This document shows positions 14,347-22,887 of a DNA stretch of 64,000 nt, one piece after another. Made by a program: the position numbers and the translations under genes. The stretch's first letter is position 1. Each line of letters begins with the position of its first letter. The DNA lies in the NCBI GenBank assembly GCA_903868125.1, contig CAIPUE010000017.1:22145-86144 (forward strand), written 5' to 3'. Source of the DNA: an uncultured bacterium (GTDB lineage: Bacteria > Cyanobacteriota > Vampirovibrionia > Gastranaerophilales > Gastranaerophilaceae). A model generated the notes under the pieces. It was not told the origin of the DNA, searched no databases, and saw nothing but the letters and a program-made list of their open reading frames with translations.

Positions 14347-16737
14347 ATGTTGAGGAGTATTCTAAATTCAGCGGTACAGAAAAAGTTTTTCCTAATGTTT
14401 TTTACTTCCGTAATTTACATTGTGGGGCTTTTCGCCTATTTTACGGAGACCGCAACTTGGATGGCTTTCTCACTCTTGATTTTAGGTATTTTTACGATTG
14501 TAAAAAATTATTTATCACCTAAATTGGTTCTATTTTGGTATTTTATGTTTTTCTTTGCTTTTTTTAACGCAAATTTTAGAATAAAAAACTCCGATTCTCT
14601 TTATCGTCTGACCCCACAAAATGCGACAATCAAAGGTCAAATCGTCTCAATTCCGACGGGGAATATACCGGATAAAAAAAAGTTTTTTCTAAAAACCTCA
14701 AAAATATACTATAACGGGAAAACGGAAAATATAAACGCCAAAACGCTTGTAACTGTTGTTTCTAAAGACAATAATTTTTCAAAATTCAATATCGGCAACA
14801 CATATCAAATCAGCGGCAAGTTAAGAGCTCCATTTGAAGCCTCAAATCCATCGCAGTTTGATTATGGGCGATATTTGAAAAATTTCGGAGTTTTTACGGT
14901 ATTTTACGCCAATGAAAAAGATTGTATAATCCAAAAGACAAAATTAAGCCCTAAATGGGAGTTTTTACAAGGTTTAAATAATATTAGAAACGATATTATC
15001 AAGACCCATGCAAAATATTTAAAAAGCCCTAACCTTGAAATTTTGGGCGGGATTGTTTTCGGTGATGATGCTGTTGCTCCGCCTGATTATGTGAAAGCAT
15101 CTTTTACACATTCGGGATTATTGCATATTTTGGCTGCTTCAGGGATGAATGTGGCGCTGATTTACGGAATTTGGTTTTTTATATTGAAACGACTTAGAGT
15201 GCCTTTTAACATAACCGTTTTGAGCGGGATTTTCGTTGTAATTTTTTACGCAATGATGACTGGACTTGGGCCTTCGGTTATTCGCGCGACTTTTATGCTG
15301 ATTTTTATTCTGGTCGGAAAATTAATCGACAGAGACGCTCACAGTATCTCGCTTTTGTCTTTTGTGGCACTGTTGATGCTGATTTACAACCCCGCATACA
15401 TTAACGATGTTGGGTTTCAGCTCTCATTTTTGGTTACTTTTGGGCTTTTGGTTACGGCTCCGCTTATTTTTGAAAAAATTAAAACACTGCCAAACTGGCT
15501 TTCCGGTGCTATTTTGATTCCTATGATTGCTCAATTTTGGGTTGCGCCGATTCAAATGTATTATTTTAATTCGTTCAGTTTATATTCGGTTTTTGCAAAT
15601 ATTGCGATTTTACCATTTTTGACCGTAATCAGTTTTTGTGGGTTTATAAGCTCAGTTTTGTCCCTGATAAAACCTTTTGCGACTCAAGTTTGTTTTGTAT
15701 TTTCGTTTATTTTGAACCCGATTTTAAATATTTTAGTATTTATTTCTGACTTCTTTTCAAAACTCCCTCATTCTCTTGTGCAAACACCTCAACCAAATAT
15801 GTTTCAGCTGCTTTTGTATTACGGTGCGGTGCTTTTGACGACATTTTTATTTAAGGTTGGCAGAAATAAAAAAATAATCGTGGCAACTCTAATTTCACTT
15901 TTGATTTTGATAATATCCTGCCTGCCCAAAGGCAATAATAGTCTTGAAACGATTGCGTTTGATGTACAAAATGCGGACGCTTTTTTAATTAAGACCCCAC
16001 AAAACAAATATTTTCTAATCGACAGCGGAAAAATGGGGTATAACGGTGGAAAAACTCAGGCAAAAGCCATTGTTTTGGAATATTTAAAGGATAATGGGAT
16101 TAAAAATATTGAGGGGTTAATTGTAACGCACTTTGACTCTGACCATGCCGGTGGTGCGGTTGATTTGATTGAGAATTTGAACATAAAAAATGTTTATGTC
16201 AATTCGCTTGAGGACAAATCAAATATTGCGAAAAAAATATACAAAAGTGTTCAAAATAGGAAGAAAACAAAGATTTGGCTTGCAAAAAACAATGCTGTTA
16301 TTTATTCTGAGGGGGATTTGACGGTAAAAAGTTTTGTTGCCGACCTTAAAGGTGAGGAATTTGAGAATGAAAATTCAATTATAACACTTGTTTCTAAGAA
16401 TAATTTTGACGAACTTTTCATGGGCGATGCGGGGATTGTGGGATTTGAAAAAATCAAAGGATATTTACCTAAACATGTTGAGGTTTTAAAAGTTGGACAT
16501 CATGGGGCAAAAAATGTTATAGACAAGAATTTTTTGGACGTGATTAACCCTGAAATTGCAATAATTTCAACGGGTTTAAATAATTACGGACATCCAAATG
16601 CTTACACGCTTGATACTTTAAAAATCCATAGAATAAACACCCTGCGTACCGACAGACAAAACGCTATTAAAATAAATGAGAAAAACAATTCTTACGAAGT
16701 TTTTTCTTACAATAAAGGTTATTGGATGAAAAAATGA
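14347..16737 (+). CDS. comEC: ComEC/Rec2 DNA-uptake channel
   Basis: This 796-residue polytopic membrane protein forms the inner-membrane channel for single-stranded DNA during natural transformation. An N-terminal soluble DUF4131-like part (YRLTPQNATIKGQIV) precedes a multi-helix Competence domain (LLHILAASGMNVALIYG, GLGPSVIRATFML, DVGFQLSFLVTFGLL). A C-terminal metallo-beta-lactamase-like domain has THFDSDHAGG and VGHHGAKN. All three parts are present, so the gene is likely functional. The start lacks a good ribosome site. It is not linked to other com genes here. Confidence 0.93.
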   Translation: MLRSILNSAVQKKFFLMFFTSVIYIVGLFAYFTETATWMAFSLLILGIFTIVKNYLSPKLVLFWYFMFFFAFFNANFRIKNSDSLYRLTPQNATIKGQIVSIPTGNIPDKKKFFLKTSKIYYNGKTENINAKTLVTVVSKDNNFSKFNIGNTYQISGKLRAPFEASNPSQFDYGRYLKNFGVFTVFYANEKDCIIQKTKLSPKWEFLQGLNNIRNDIIKTHAKYLKSPNLEILGGIVFGDDAVAPPDYVKASFTHSGLLHILAASGMNVALIYGIWFFILKRLRVPFNITVLSGIFVVIFYAMMTGLGPSVIRATFMLIFILVGKLIDRDAHSISLLSFVALLMLIYNPAYINDVGFQLSFLVTFGLLVTAPLIFEKIKTLPNWLSGAILIPMIAQFWVAPIQMYYFNSFSLYSVFANIAILPFLTVISFCGFISSVLSLIKPFATQVCFVFSFILNPILNILVFISDFFSKLPHSLVQTPQPNMFQLLLYYGAVLLTTFLFKVGRNKKIIVATLISLLILIISCLPKGNNSLETIAFDVQNADAFLIKTPQNKYFLIDSGKMGYNGGKTQAKAIVLEYLKDNGIKNIEGLIVTHFDSDHAGGAVDLIENLNIKNVYVNSLEDKSNIAKKIYKSVQNRKKTKIWLAKNNAVIYSEGDLTVKSFVADLKGEEFENENSIITLVSKNNFDELFMGDAGIVGFEKIKGYLPKHVEVLKVGHHGAKNVIDKNFLDVINPEIAIISTGLNNYGHPNAYTLDTLKIHRINTLRTDRQNAIKINEKNNSYEVFSYNKGYWMKK

Positions 16738-16750
16738 AAAGAAAAAAGAC

Positions 16751-16815
16751 GAAAAGCATTAAAAAATGTAAAGTTTTTCCGCCAGAGGTAGCAACTTTAT
16801 TTTTTTACGAGTTTT
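16751..16815 (+). repeat. Dispersed ~65-bp repeat, copy 1
   Basis: GAAAAGCATTAAAAAATGTA... to ...TTTTTTTACGAGTTTT. It matches 50206-50269 with scattered differences. Both copies lie just upstream of a plus-strand gene (36 and 88 bases before the start). The central part can pair AAAAGC with GCTTTT in the second copy. Possible promoter or leader cassette. Confidence 0.7.
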
Positions 16816-16850
16816 CACTAACCAGAATACAAAATTAGGAGAAAGAAAAA

Positions 16851-17174
16851 ATGAAAATCATTAATAAATCTGCCCCCCAAAGACCCAATAAAACCGCATC
16901 TTTCGGCAGTATAACCTGCATATGTCGCAATAAAGATTTACCCAAATTACAACAACTCATAGCCCAAAATAATAACTTCTTTAAACCTTACAATATAGAA
17001 TATCAGCTTACTCTAAGTGGAAATAATAACCTCGTAACCTTAAATGGTTTTGATACCGGCTTGCTTAAAAGAAAACCTACCAACATTTTCGATATGCTCC
17101 TATTAATACGCATCACTAATCAAAAATTTCAAGCTTGGATAGCGGCTACTAAGACATTATTGATTAATCAATAA
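16851..17174 (+). CDS. Small protein of unknown function with N-terminal SFG motif
   Basis: This 107-residue protein starts behind GGAGAAAG. I do not recognise a family. The N-terminus is basic and polar (MKIINKSAPQRPNKTASFG), then comes an alpha/beta-looking body with NNLVTLNGFDTGLL and a hydrophobic helix FDMLLLIRI. There is no signal peptide or membrane segment. The short tail before residue 20 ending in Ser-Phe-Gly resembles the N-termini of two other proteins in this window (glucanotransferase-like at 32626, unknown at 41591). A dispersed 65-bp repeat lies immediately upstream. Confidence 0.65.
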   Translation: MKIINKSAPQRPNKTASFGSITCICRNKDLPKLQQLIAQNNNFFKPYNIEYQLTLSGNNNLVTLNGFDTGLLKRKPTNIFDMLLLIRITNQKFQAWIAATKTLLINQ

Positions 17175-17192
17175 AAACCTGTGCAGTGATAA

Positions 17193-17328
17193 GTAGGGTG
17201 CGGATTTAACCGCACCGTCAAGATTATTCGTATGCTAAATCTTTAATGTGTTGAATAGTTTTTATAATTTGGCATTATAATAGCAGTATCTGGCGTTGAA
17301 TGGCGGTGCGGTTAAATCCGCACCCTAC
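17193..17328. repeat. Inverted pair of GTAGG-type hairpin repeats
   Basis: GTAGGGTGCGGATTTAACCG... (17193-17219) and its reverse complement (17302-17328) flank 82 bp of AT-rich DNA. Each arm is itself a hairpin, and the two arms could also pair with each other. The unit sits between the small unknown gene and amrS and could be a MITE-like pair or a double insertion. No coding sequence lies inside. Confidence 0.8.
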
Positions 17329-17360
17329 GGACTGATTTCAGGTGATTAGTTACTAAAATA

Positions 17361-18374
17361 CTAAATATCTAAACCTCCAAATCTCCCCTCACATTTTGCA
17401 CCACAAAATGTGCAGTATCCGTTTTGTAAATTTTCTTCATTAATTGAATAAATATTGCGGGTTATAAGCGGTTTTGAGCAGGCATGGCAGTAAGTTGTTG
17501 ATGTCTTTATGTCAGAAACATTCCCTGTATAAACATATTTTATCCCCGCCTTTTTTGCTATTTCATAAGCCTTTAAAAGGGTGGATAATTTTGTCTGTGG
17601 TCTATCCATAAACTTATAATCAGGGTGAAATGCACTGAAATGAAGCGGAACATCCACCCCCAGATTCTGAACAATCCACTCACATTCACGTTCAAGTTCA
17701 TCCTGTGAATCGTTCTCGCCCTCTATTAAAAGAGTAGTTAATTCAAGCCAGCAGTTGGTTTCGTTTTTGACATATTTTATTGTATCTAAAATCGGCTCTA
17801 ATGAAGCAAGACAGTTTTTCTTATAAAAATCTTCGCTAAACGCCTTTAAATCGATATTTGCGGCGTCCATATAAGTAAAAAACTCTTTTCTCGGCTCGGG
17901 ATTAATATAGCCTGCCGTAACCGCAACCGTTTTAATCCCGTTATCACGGCAAATTTTTGCGGTGTCGATTGCGTATTCAAAAAAGATTACGGGGTCGTTA
18001 TAAGTAAAGGCAACGCTTTTACACCCTAAATCTTTGGCTATTTCAACAATTTTTTCCGGCGAAGTTTGATTGAGCTCTGTCGGGTCGTCTTTTGATTTGG
18101 AAATATGCCAGTTTTGGCAAAACATGCAACCCATATTACACCCCAAAGTCCCGAAAGATAAAACCTTACTGCCGGGGTAAAAATGAAAAAGAGGTTTTTT
18201 TTCGATAGGATCAACCGAAAGTCCCGTGTTGTAACCATAAGAAATTAGTTCAACGTTACCGCCGATATTTTTTCTTATCTGGCAAAATCCGCGCTGTCCC
18301 TCGCTTAGCTTGCAATTTCTCGGACAAATCGTGCATTGAATTTTATTACCCTTTAGTATGTTTTGATATTTCAT
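17361..18374 (-). CDS. amrS: AmmeMemoRadiSam system radical SAM enzyme (AmrS)
   Basis: This 337-residue protein has the radical SAM cluster motif CNMGCMFC within GTLGCNMGCMFCQNW. An N-terminal extra cysteine motif (CTICPRNCKLSEGQRGFC) and a C-terminal pair (CHACSKPL, CTFCGAKC) suggest further metal sites. The family resembles pyruvate-formate-lyase activase (PflA-like). Its product is not established. It is divergently arranged with a fused Memo/AMMECR1 gene only 49 bp away, the standard partners of this three-part system. A minus-strand TATAAT lies so near the ATG that a leaderless transcript is possible. Confidence 0.93.
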   Translation of the reverse strand: MKYQNILKGNKIQCTICPRNCKLSEGQRGFCQIRKNIGGNVELISYGYNTGLSVDPIEKKPLFHFYPGSKVLSFGTLGCNMGCMFCQNWHISKSKDDPTELNQTSPEKIVEIAKDLGCKSVAFTYNDPVIFFEYAIDTAKICRDNGIKTVAVTAGYINPEPRKEFFTYMDAANIDLKAFSEDFYKKNCLASLEPILDTIKYVKNETNCWLELTTLLIEGENDSQDELERECEWIVQNLGVDVPLHFSAFHPDYKFMDRPQTKLSTLLKAYEIAKKAGIKYVYTGNVSDIKTSTTYCHACSKPLITRNIYSINEENLQNGYCTFCGAKCEGRFGGLDI

Positions 18375-18396
18375 AAAGTATATTATAATCTAATCA
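18361..18396. promoter_or_regulatory. Overlapping divergent promoters of the AmmeMemoRadiSam genes
   Basis: TATTATAATC contains TATAAT on the plus strand (18384-18389, with TTGATA at 18363-18368, spacer 15) and TATAAT on the minus strand (18382-18387). The minus-strand box is only about 7 bases from the amrS start. Overlap would make the two genes share or compete for polymerase. Confidence 0.45.
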
Positions 18397-18423
18397 GTAG
18401 AAAAATTAATAGGTAGATTTACT

Positions 18424-19767
18424 ATGAAAAAAATAAAACCCACCACCGCGGCAGGAAAATTTTACACAAATAACAAAGATGAATTATCCGCCCAAATAGA
18501 TTTCTTTATCGCAAACAATACACACGATTATAAATATAACACCCGTGCCATAATAGTTCCGCATGCGGGGTATATGTATTCGGGTCAGCTTGCGTGTAAC
18601 GGGTTTCAATATCTTGATAAAACCGTAAAAAATGTTTTTGTTATCGCCCCTCCGCATTACGTTGCAGTGAAAAATATCGCGTTATCAATTTTTGAAAAAT
18701 GGTCAACTCCACTGGGTGAACTTGATGTTAATCAAGAAATTAACACCGAGTTGGTGGAAAAATTCGGATGTGAATTTGAAGACGACGCTTTTGTGAACGA
18801 ACATTCAATCGAGGTTCAATTACCTTTTCTTCAAAAATTTTTACCGCACGTGAAAATTGTCCCGATTTTGGCTGGGCACAGTTATGAAAAACTAACAAAA
18901 ATCATCGCCCATTACTGGCAAGATTCTGAAAACGCATTTGTAATTTCTTCTGATTTAAGCCATTTTTATGACACCGTACAAGCAAGAAAACTTGACAATA
19001 CAACCGCAGAAATGATTGAAACAAAAAATATGGAAAAATTTGACCACGAACAAGCCTGCGGAGGGGTGGGAATCCGCGCTTTAGTAAACTTTGCCAAAAA
19101 TAAAAATTATTCTCTAATCCGAGTGGGCATGACAAATTCAGGTGATATCACAGGTGACACCTCCAGTGTTGTCGGGTACGGAAGCTGGCTTTTATACGAA
19201 GGAGCCAAAAGTTCATTTATAAAAAAATATTTTTCAAACTTTGTGGTCGAAACCTGTAAAAAAAGTATTTTGTCAGGGCTGCATCAAAAAATTCCTCAAT
19301 GCGAAAACACTCCTGCAGTTTTTAACCAATCCGGTGCCTGCTTTGTGACTTTAGAAAAAAATGGCGATTTAAGGGGTTGTATCGGTTCAATTCTTGCTCA
19401 TAGACCATTAATTGAAGATTTAGTAAAAAATGCTCAAAATTCGGCGTTTTCAGACCCAAGATTTCAACCGCTTAAAAAAGATGAGTTTGAAGATTTATCA
19501 ATTGATGTTTCCTTGCTTTCAGAGCCTGAGAAAATGAATTTTGACAACGAAGCAGACCTTTTAGCTCAAATAAAACCATTTGTTGACGGATTAATAATCA
19601 AGGACAGAAACCATCAATCGGTTTATTTGCCATCCGTATGGGAACAGTTACCCGACAAAGTAACCTTTTTGAATTCATTAAAAATCAAAGCGGGACTAAC
19701 TCCAAAATATTTTTCCTCGACTTTTGAAGCTTACAGATTTACGACGGAATACATTAAAAGTGAATAA
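18424..19767 (+). CDS. Fused Memo-like (AmrB) and AMMECR1-like (AmrA) protein
   Basis: Residues 1-270 are a Memo/AmrB domain related to extradiol-dioxygenase folds: AIIVPHAGYMYSGQLA, VFVIAPPHY, NEHSIEVQLPFLQ and VISSDLSHFYD supply the His/Asp metal-site positions. Residues ~285-447 are AMMECR1/AmrA with LEKNGDLRGCIGS and FSDPRFQPL. Fusion of A and B is a known variant. The biochemical role of the system is not settled, and co-occurrence with the radical SAM partner suggests modification of a small substrate or protein. The ribosome site is weak (AGGTAG). Confidence 0.92.
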   Translation: MKKIKPTTAAGKFYTNNKDELSAQIDFFIANNTHDYKYNTRAIIVPHAGYMYSGQLACNGFQYLDKTVKNVFVIAPPHYVAVKNIALSIFEKWSTPLGELDVNQEINTELVEKFGCEFEDDAFVNEHSIEVQLPFLQKFLPHVKIVPILAGHSYEKLTKIIAHYWQDSENAFVISSDLSHFYDTVQARKLDNTTAEMIETKNMEKFDHEQACGGVGIRALVNFAKNKNYSLIRVGMTNSGDITGDTSSVVGYGSWLLYEGAKSSFIKKYFSNFVVETCKKSILSGLHQKIPQCENTPAVFNQSGACFVTLEKNGDLRGCIGSILAHRPLIEDLVKNAQNSAFSDPRFQPLKKDEFEDLSIDVSLLSEPEKMNFDNEADLLAQIKPFVDGLIIKDRNHQSVYLPSVWEQLPDKVTFLNSLKIKAGLTPKYFSSTFEAYRFTTEYIKSE

Positions 19768-19811
19768 TATAGAGTTGAATTCACCATATAACAAGTCCAT
19801 TAAAATCAACA

Positions 19812-20054
19812 AGGGCAAGTGCATTAAAAACATTTTATCCTTGTCGTCTTTGCGAGACGAAGGTTTCTTAGATTGATTTTTTTGACGGAACGAAGCAATC
19901 TTTTTTAAATTTTGCAATAATATTCAACATTATTTTATGGTTAAAATATACTCAAGATTGCTTCGGTGGACACTTTTTGTTACATTCGATATTTTATTTC
20001 TCGCAATGACTGCGAAATCTTTTTTATTATTGTTGATTTTAATGATCTTGCCCT
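19812..20054. mobile_element. MITE-like element with terminal inverted repeats
   Basis: The ends are AGGGCAAGTGCATTAAAA and its inverted near-copy TTTTAATGATCTTGCCCT. The 243-bp interior contains the CTTTGCGAGA...GAAGCAATC...GATTGCTTCGG...CTCGCAATGAC palindromic unit that recurs inverted at 45931-46070. No ORF of its own. A single end-like copy exists at 27620-27637 and an internally deleted relative at 37582-37671. It occupies most of the 357-base gap before rfbC. Confidence 0.65.
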
Positions 20055-20124
20055 AAAATCAACAAACGATAAATCACACTCCTGTATTTTTTCATGTTAA
20101 AATATTAAAAATGGGAGTTAATTA

Positions 20125-20682
20125 ATGTCGTTTGAATTTGAACAACTTAAAATGGACGGAGTGATTTTGATTAAGCCAAGAATTTTCGGTGACAACCGAG
20201 GATTTTTTATGGAAAGCTACAAAAAATCAGAGTTTATAAAAAACGGTATAGATATCGAATTCGTTCAAGATAACCATTCAAAATCAACTAAAGGCGTTCT
20301 AAGAGGGTTACACTATCAGGCAAGCCCAAAATCTCAGGCAAAATTAATCAGATGTAGTAAAGGTAGAATTTATGATATTGCCGTTGATTTGAGAAAAAAT
20401 TCAAAAACTTTCGGGAAATGGCTTAAAGTGGAACTTTCTGAAGAAAATAAGCATATCCTTTTTATCCCCGCAGGCTTCGCGCATGGGTTTGTTGTTTTAT
20501 CGAACGAAGCCGAATTACTCTATAAAACCAATACAGAGTTTTCAGCAGAACACGACAGAGGTATTTTGTGGAACGATAAAGATATAAACGTAAATTGGGG
20601 CATTGATTTTGAACCCATTTTGAGCGAAAAAGATAAATTTCAGCCAAAATTTAGCGAAATAAACAAAGGGGATTTATTATGA
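20125..20682 (+). CDS. rfbC: dTDP-4-dehydrorhamnose 3,5-epimerase
   Basis: This 185-residue cupin epimerises dTDP-4-keto-6-deoxyglucose at C3 and C5 on the way to dTDP-L-rhamnose. It has FFMESYKKSEF, FVQDNHSKSTKGVLRGLHYQ (catalytic His) and FAHGFVVLS. The ATG follows GGGAG. The stop overlaps the start of rfbB (TATGA), so translation is coupled. The cytosolic product feeds cell-wall or surface polysaccharide. Confidence 0.96.
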   Translation: MSFEFEQLKMDGVILIKPRIFGDNRGFFMESYKKSEFIKNGIDIEFVQDNHSKSTKGVLRGLHYQASPKSQAKLIRCSKGRIYDIAVDLRKNSKTFGKWLKVELSEENKHILFIPAGFAHGFVVLSNEAELLYKTNTEFSAEHDRGILWNDKDINVNWGIDFEPILSEKDKFQPKFSEINKGDLL

Positions 20683-21647
20683 AAAGATTACTTATTACAG
20701 GAGGAGCCGGATTTATCGGCAGTTGCTTCATAAGACACATTCTTAAAAAATACCCCGATTATAAGGTGATTAATCTCGATGCACTGACTTATGCCGGAAA
20801 TATCGAAAATTTAAACGACATTAAAGACAACCCCAATTACACATTTGTTAAGGGTAATATTTGCGATAAAAAATTGGCAAGGGATTTAGTTGCTCAGGTC
20901 GATTGCGTTGTGAATTTTGCGGCAGAAAGCCACGTGGACAGAAGTATTATAGCTCCTGAAATATTTATTGAAACAAATGTTCAAGGCACATTGAACTTAC
21001 TGCAGGCATGTAAAGAAATCGGAATTGAAAGATATTTGCAAATCTCAACCGATGAGGTTTACGGAAGCTTGGGAAAAACAGATTATTTTACGGAAAAAAC
21101 CCCTATTGCACCGAATTCACCGTATTCTGCGTCAAAAGCAAGTGCAGATTTATTGGTAAGGGCTTATTTTGAAACTTACGCCTTACCAACCTTAATAACC
21201 CGTTGTTCAAACAATTACGGGCCTTTTCAGTATCCGGAAAAGTTAATCCCGTTTTTTATCTCTCAACTTTTAAAAGGTGAAAAAGTCCCTGTTTATGGCG
21301 ACGGACTGAACGTTCGAGATTGGTTGTATGTTTATGACCACTGCGAAGCCATTGATACAGTTTTGCATAACGGAAAAATCGGTGAAATCTACAATATCGG
21401 TGGACACAATGAAAAAACCAATTTGGAAATTACAAAAATAATTCTTTCCGCTATGGGGAAAGACGAGAATTGGATAAACTACGTTGAAGATCGCCTTGGA
21501 CATGACAAAAGATATGCAATCGATAACACAAAAATCCAAACCCAACTTGGTTGGAAGCCCTCGGTGAAGTTTGAAGATGGTATTAAACTAACAATAGAGT
21601 GGTATTTAGAAACTCAAAGAATGAACGAAGTAAACGGCAAACGGTAA
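20679..21647 (+). CDS. rfbB: dTDP-glucose 4,6-dehydratase
   Basis: This 322-residue short-chain dehydrogenase/reductase has the NAD-binding GGAGFIGSCF, the AAESHVDRSI signature, TDEVYGSLG and the catalytic YSASKA triad. It converts dTDP-glucose to the 4-keto-6-deoxy intermediate. The last residues (VNGKR) and the TAA stop are supplied by a heptad array of AAACGGT/AAACGGC units (21632-21673), so the original 3' end has been replaced or extended by repeat DNA. Confidence 0.96.
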   Translation: MKRLLITGGAGFIGSCFIRHILKKYPDYKVINLDALTYAGNIENLNDIKDNPNYTFVKGNICDKKLARDLVAQVDCVVNFAAESHVDRSIIAPEIFIETNVQGTLNLLQACKEIGIERYLQISTDEVYGSLGKTDYFTEKTPIAPNSPYSASKASADLLVRAYFETYALPTLITRCSNNYGPFQYPEKLIPFFISQLLKGEKVPVYGDGLNVRDWLYVYDHCEAIDTVLHNGKIGEIYNIGGHNEKTNLEITKIILSAMGKDENWINYVEDRLGHDKRYAIDNTKIQTQLGWKPSVKFEDGIKLTIEWYLETQRMNEVNGKR

Positions 21648-21724
21648 ACGGTAAACGGTAAACGGTAAACGGCGGCAACAAGCCCGAGGGCGTTAAAGTA
21701 GGGTGGGTTCCCTAACCCACCGAC
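21632..21724. repeat. Heptad array plus GTAGG-type hairpin after rfbB
   Basis: Six AAACGGC/AAACGGT units (21632-21673) overlap the rfbB stop. After 24 bases (ending GGGCGTTAAA) comes GTAGGGTGGGTTCCCTAACC... (21698-21724). The same spacer end plus hairpin recurs at 41403-41439 after infB, where heptads of the same sequence also occur. Confidence 0.85.
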
Positions 21725-21742
21725 AAAAAGCGAACAAGCAAA

Positions 21743-21838
21743 GGCTCCCTAGCAAAGGAGATGCGAGCGAATTTCGGCAAGAGTGAGAGAAGCGAAACTC
21801 GTCCCTGTGAGGGAAATCACACTTTCCCGAACTGCCGA
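21743..21838. other. GC-richer multi-hairpin stretch between rfbB and rfbA
   Basis: Within a 349-base gap I see CTCC...GGAG (21745-21760), an outer TCGGCA/TGCCGA pair (21774-21779 with 21833-21838), and inside it GAGT...ACTC and TCCCT-GTG-AGGGA. The composition is higher in GC than the surroundings. No ORF. It could be a structured RNA or a decayed repeat. Confidence 0.35.
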
Positions 21839-21913
21839 TAATTCAAGACGGCGGGTAAATGTCACTTAAAATGAGGGACGGAGCAAAAAACAGCGAGTGC
21901 AATAAGGCGAATA

Positions 21914-21967
21914 AGCCGACATTTCGAAAGAGTAAAGTAGTAAATTGAAAAAGTTAGTAAAGGCGGA
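21914..21967 (+). repeat. Dispersed ~54-bp repeat, copy 1, upstream of rfbA
   Basis: AGCCGACATTTCGAAAGAGT AAAGTAGTAAA... matches 42876-42927 upstream of rbfA. Both are on the plus strand and end 24-30 bases before a gene start, which suggests a shared leader or promoter segment or an insertion preference. Confidence 0.7.
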
Positions 21968-21996
21968 ATTTCAAAAATTTCGTGTTGAGGTAAAAA

Positions 21997-22887
21997 ATGA
22001 AAAAGATTAAAGGTATAGTACTCGCAGGCGGCGCAGGAACAAGATTATATCCGAGCACAATGGTTGTTTCAAAACAATTGTTACCGATTTATGACAAACC
22101 GATGATTTATTATCCGATTTCTGTCTTAATGTTGGCGGGAATAAAAGAAATTCTGATAATTTCGACCCCTCAGGATTTACCTAATTTTAAAAAACTTTTG
22201 GGAAGTGGCAAACAATTCGGGGTAAATTTTTCCTACGTTGAACAGTCCAAGCCGGAAGGACTTGCTCAAGCTTTTATCTTAGGTGAAGAATTTATCGGAA
22301 ATGATGATGTTTGTCTTATTTTAGGCGATAATATTTTCTTCGGTTCAGGGTTTTCAGATACTTTAAAGAATGTTGTTAAAAACCTTAAAATGCACGGTGG
22401 AGCGACTATTTTCGGGTACAACGTAAAAGATCCTCAAAGATTTGGCGTTGTTGAGTTTGATAAAAATGGTAAAACGATTTCTATTGAAGAAAAACCAGCT
22501 AAACCTAAATCGAATTATGCGGTAACAGGATTGTATTTTTACGATAATAAAGTGTTGGAATATGCCAAAAAGCTGAAACCCTCAAAGAGAAACGAACTTG
22601 AGATTACGGAGTTGAATAATATTTATTTGAAAAATAATGCTTTGAATGTTGAGATTCTCGGGCGCGGTTTTGCGTGGCTTGATACGGGCACGCATGCCTC
22701 GCTTTTACAGGCAAGTCAGTATGTTCAGACGATTGAAGAAAATCAGGGAGTTAAAATCGCCTGCCTTGAAGAGGTCGCTTATCGTATGGGATTTTTAACC
22801 AAGGAAGATTTGAAAAATCAAATGAAAAAATATAAAAATAACGAATATTACGATTATGTCACTGAGGTTATGAAAAATGAACAGTAG
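21997..22887 (+). CDS. rfbA: Glucose-1-phosphate thymidylyltransferase
   Basis: This 296-residue nucleotidyltransferase makes dTDP-glucose from dTTP and glucose-1-phosphate, the first step of the rhamnose pathway. The activation loop [20 protein letters not shown] is complete, as are [28 protein letters not shown] and [12 protein letters not shown]. It is separated from rfbB by 349 bases of repeats. The fourth gene, rfbD (reductase), is not in the window. Its last 11 bases overlap the start of ldpA. Confidence 0.96.
   Translation: MKKIKGIVLAGGAGTRLYPSTMVVSKQLLPIYDKPMIYYPISVLMLAGIKEILIISTPQDLPNFKKLLGSGKQFGVNFSYVEQSKPEGLAQAFILGEEFIGNDDVCLILGDNIFFGSGFSDTLKNVVKNLKMHGGATIFGYNVKDPQRFGVVEFDKNGKTISIEEKPAKPKSNYAVTGLYFYDNKVLEYAKKLKPSKRNELEITELNNIYLKNNALNVEILGRGFAWLDTGTHASLLQASQYVQTIEENQGVKIACLEEVAYRMGFLTKEDLKNQMKKYKNNEYYDYVTEVMKNEQ

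Noticed and set aside
17193..17328. Insertion sequence between the two inverted hairpins
   Set aside because: Only 82 bp lie inside with no transposase frame, so it can be at most a non-autonomous pair.
20125..22887. Complete dTDP-L-rhamnose operon
   Set aside because: rfbD is missing, so completeness cannot be claimed from this window.
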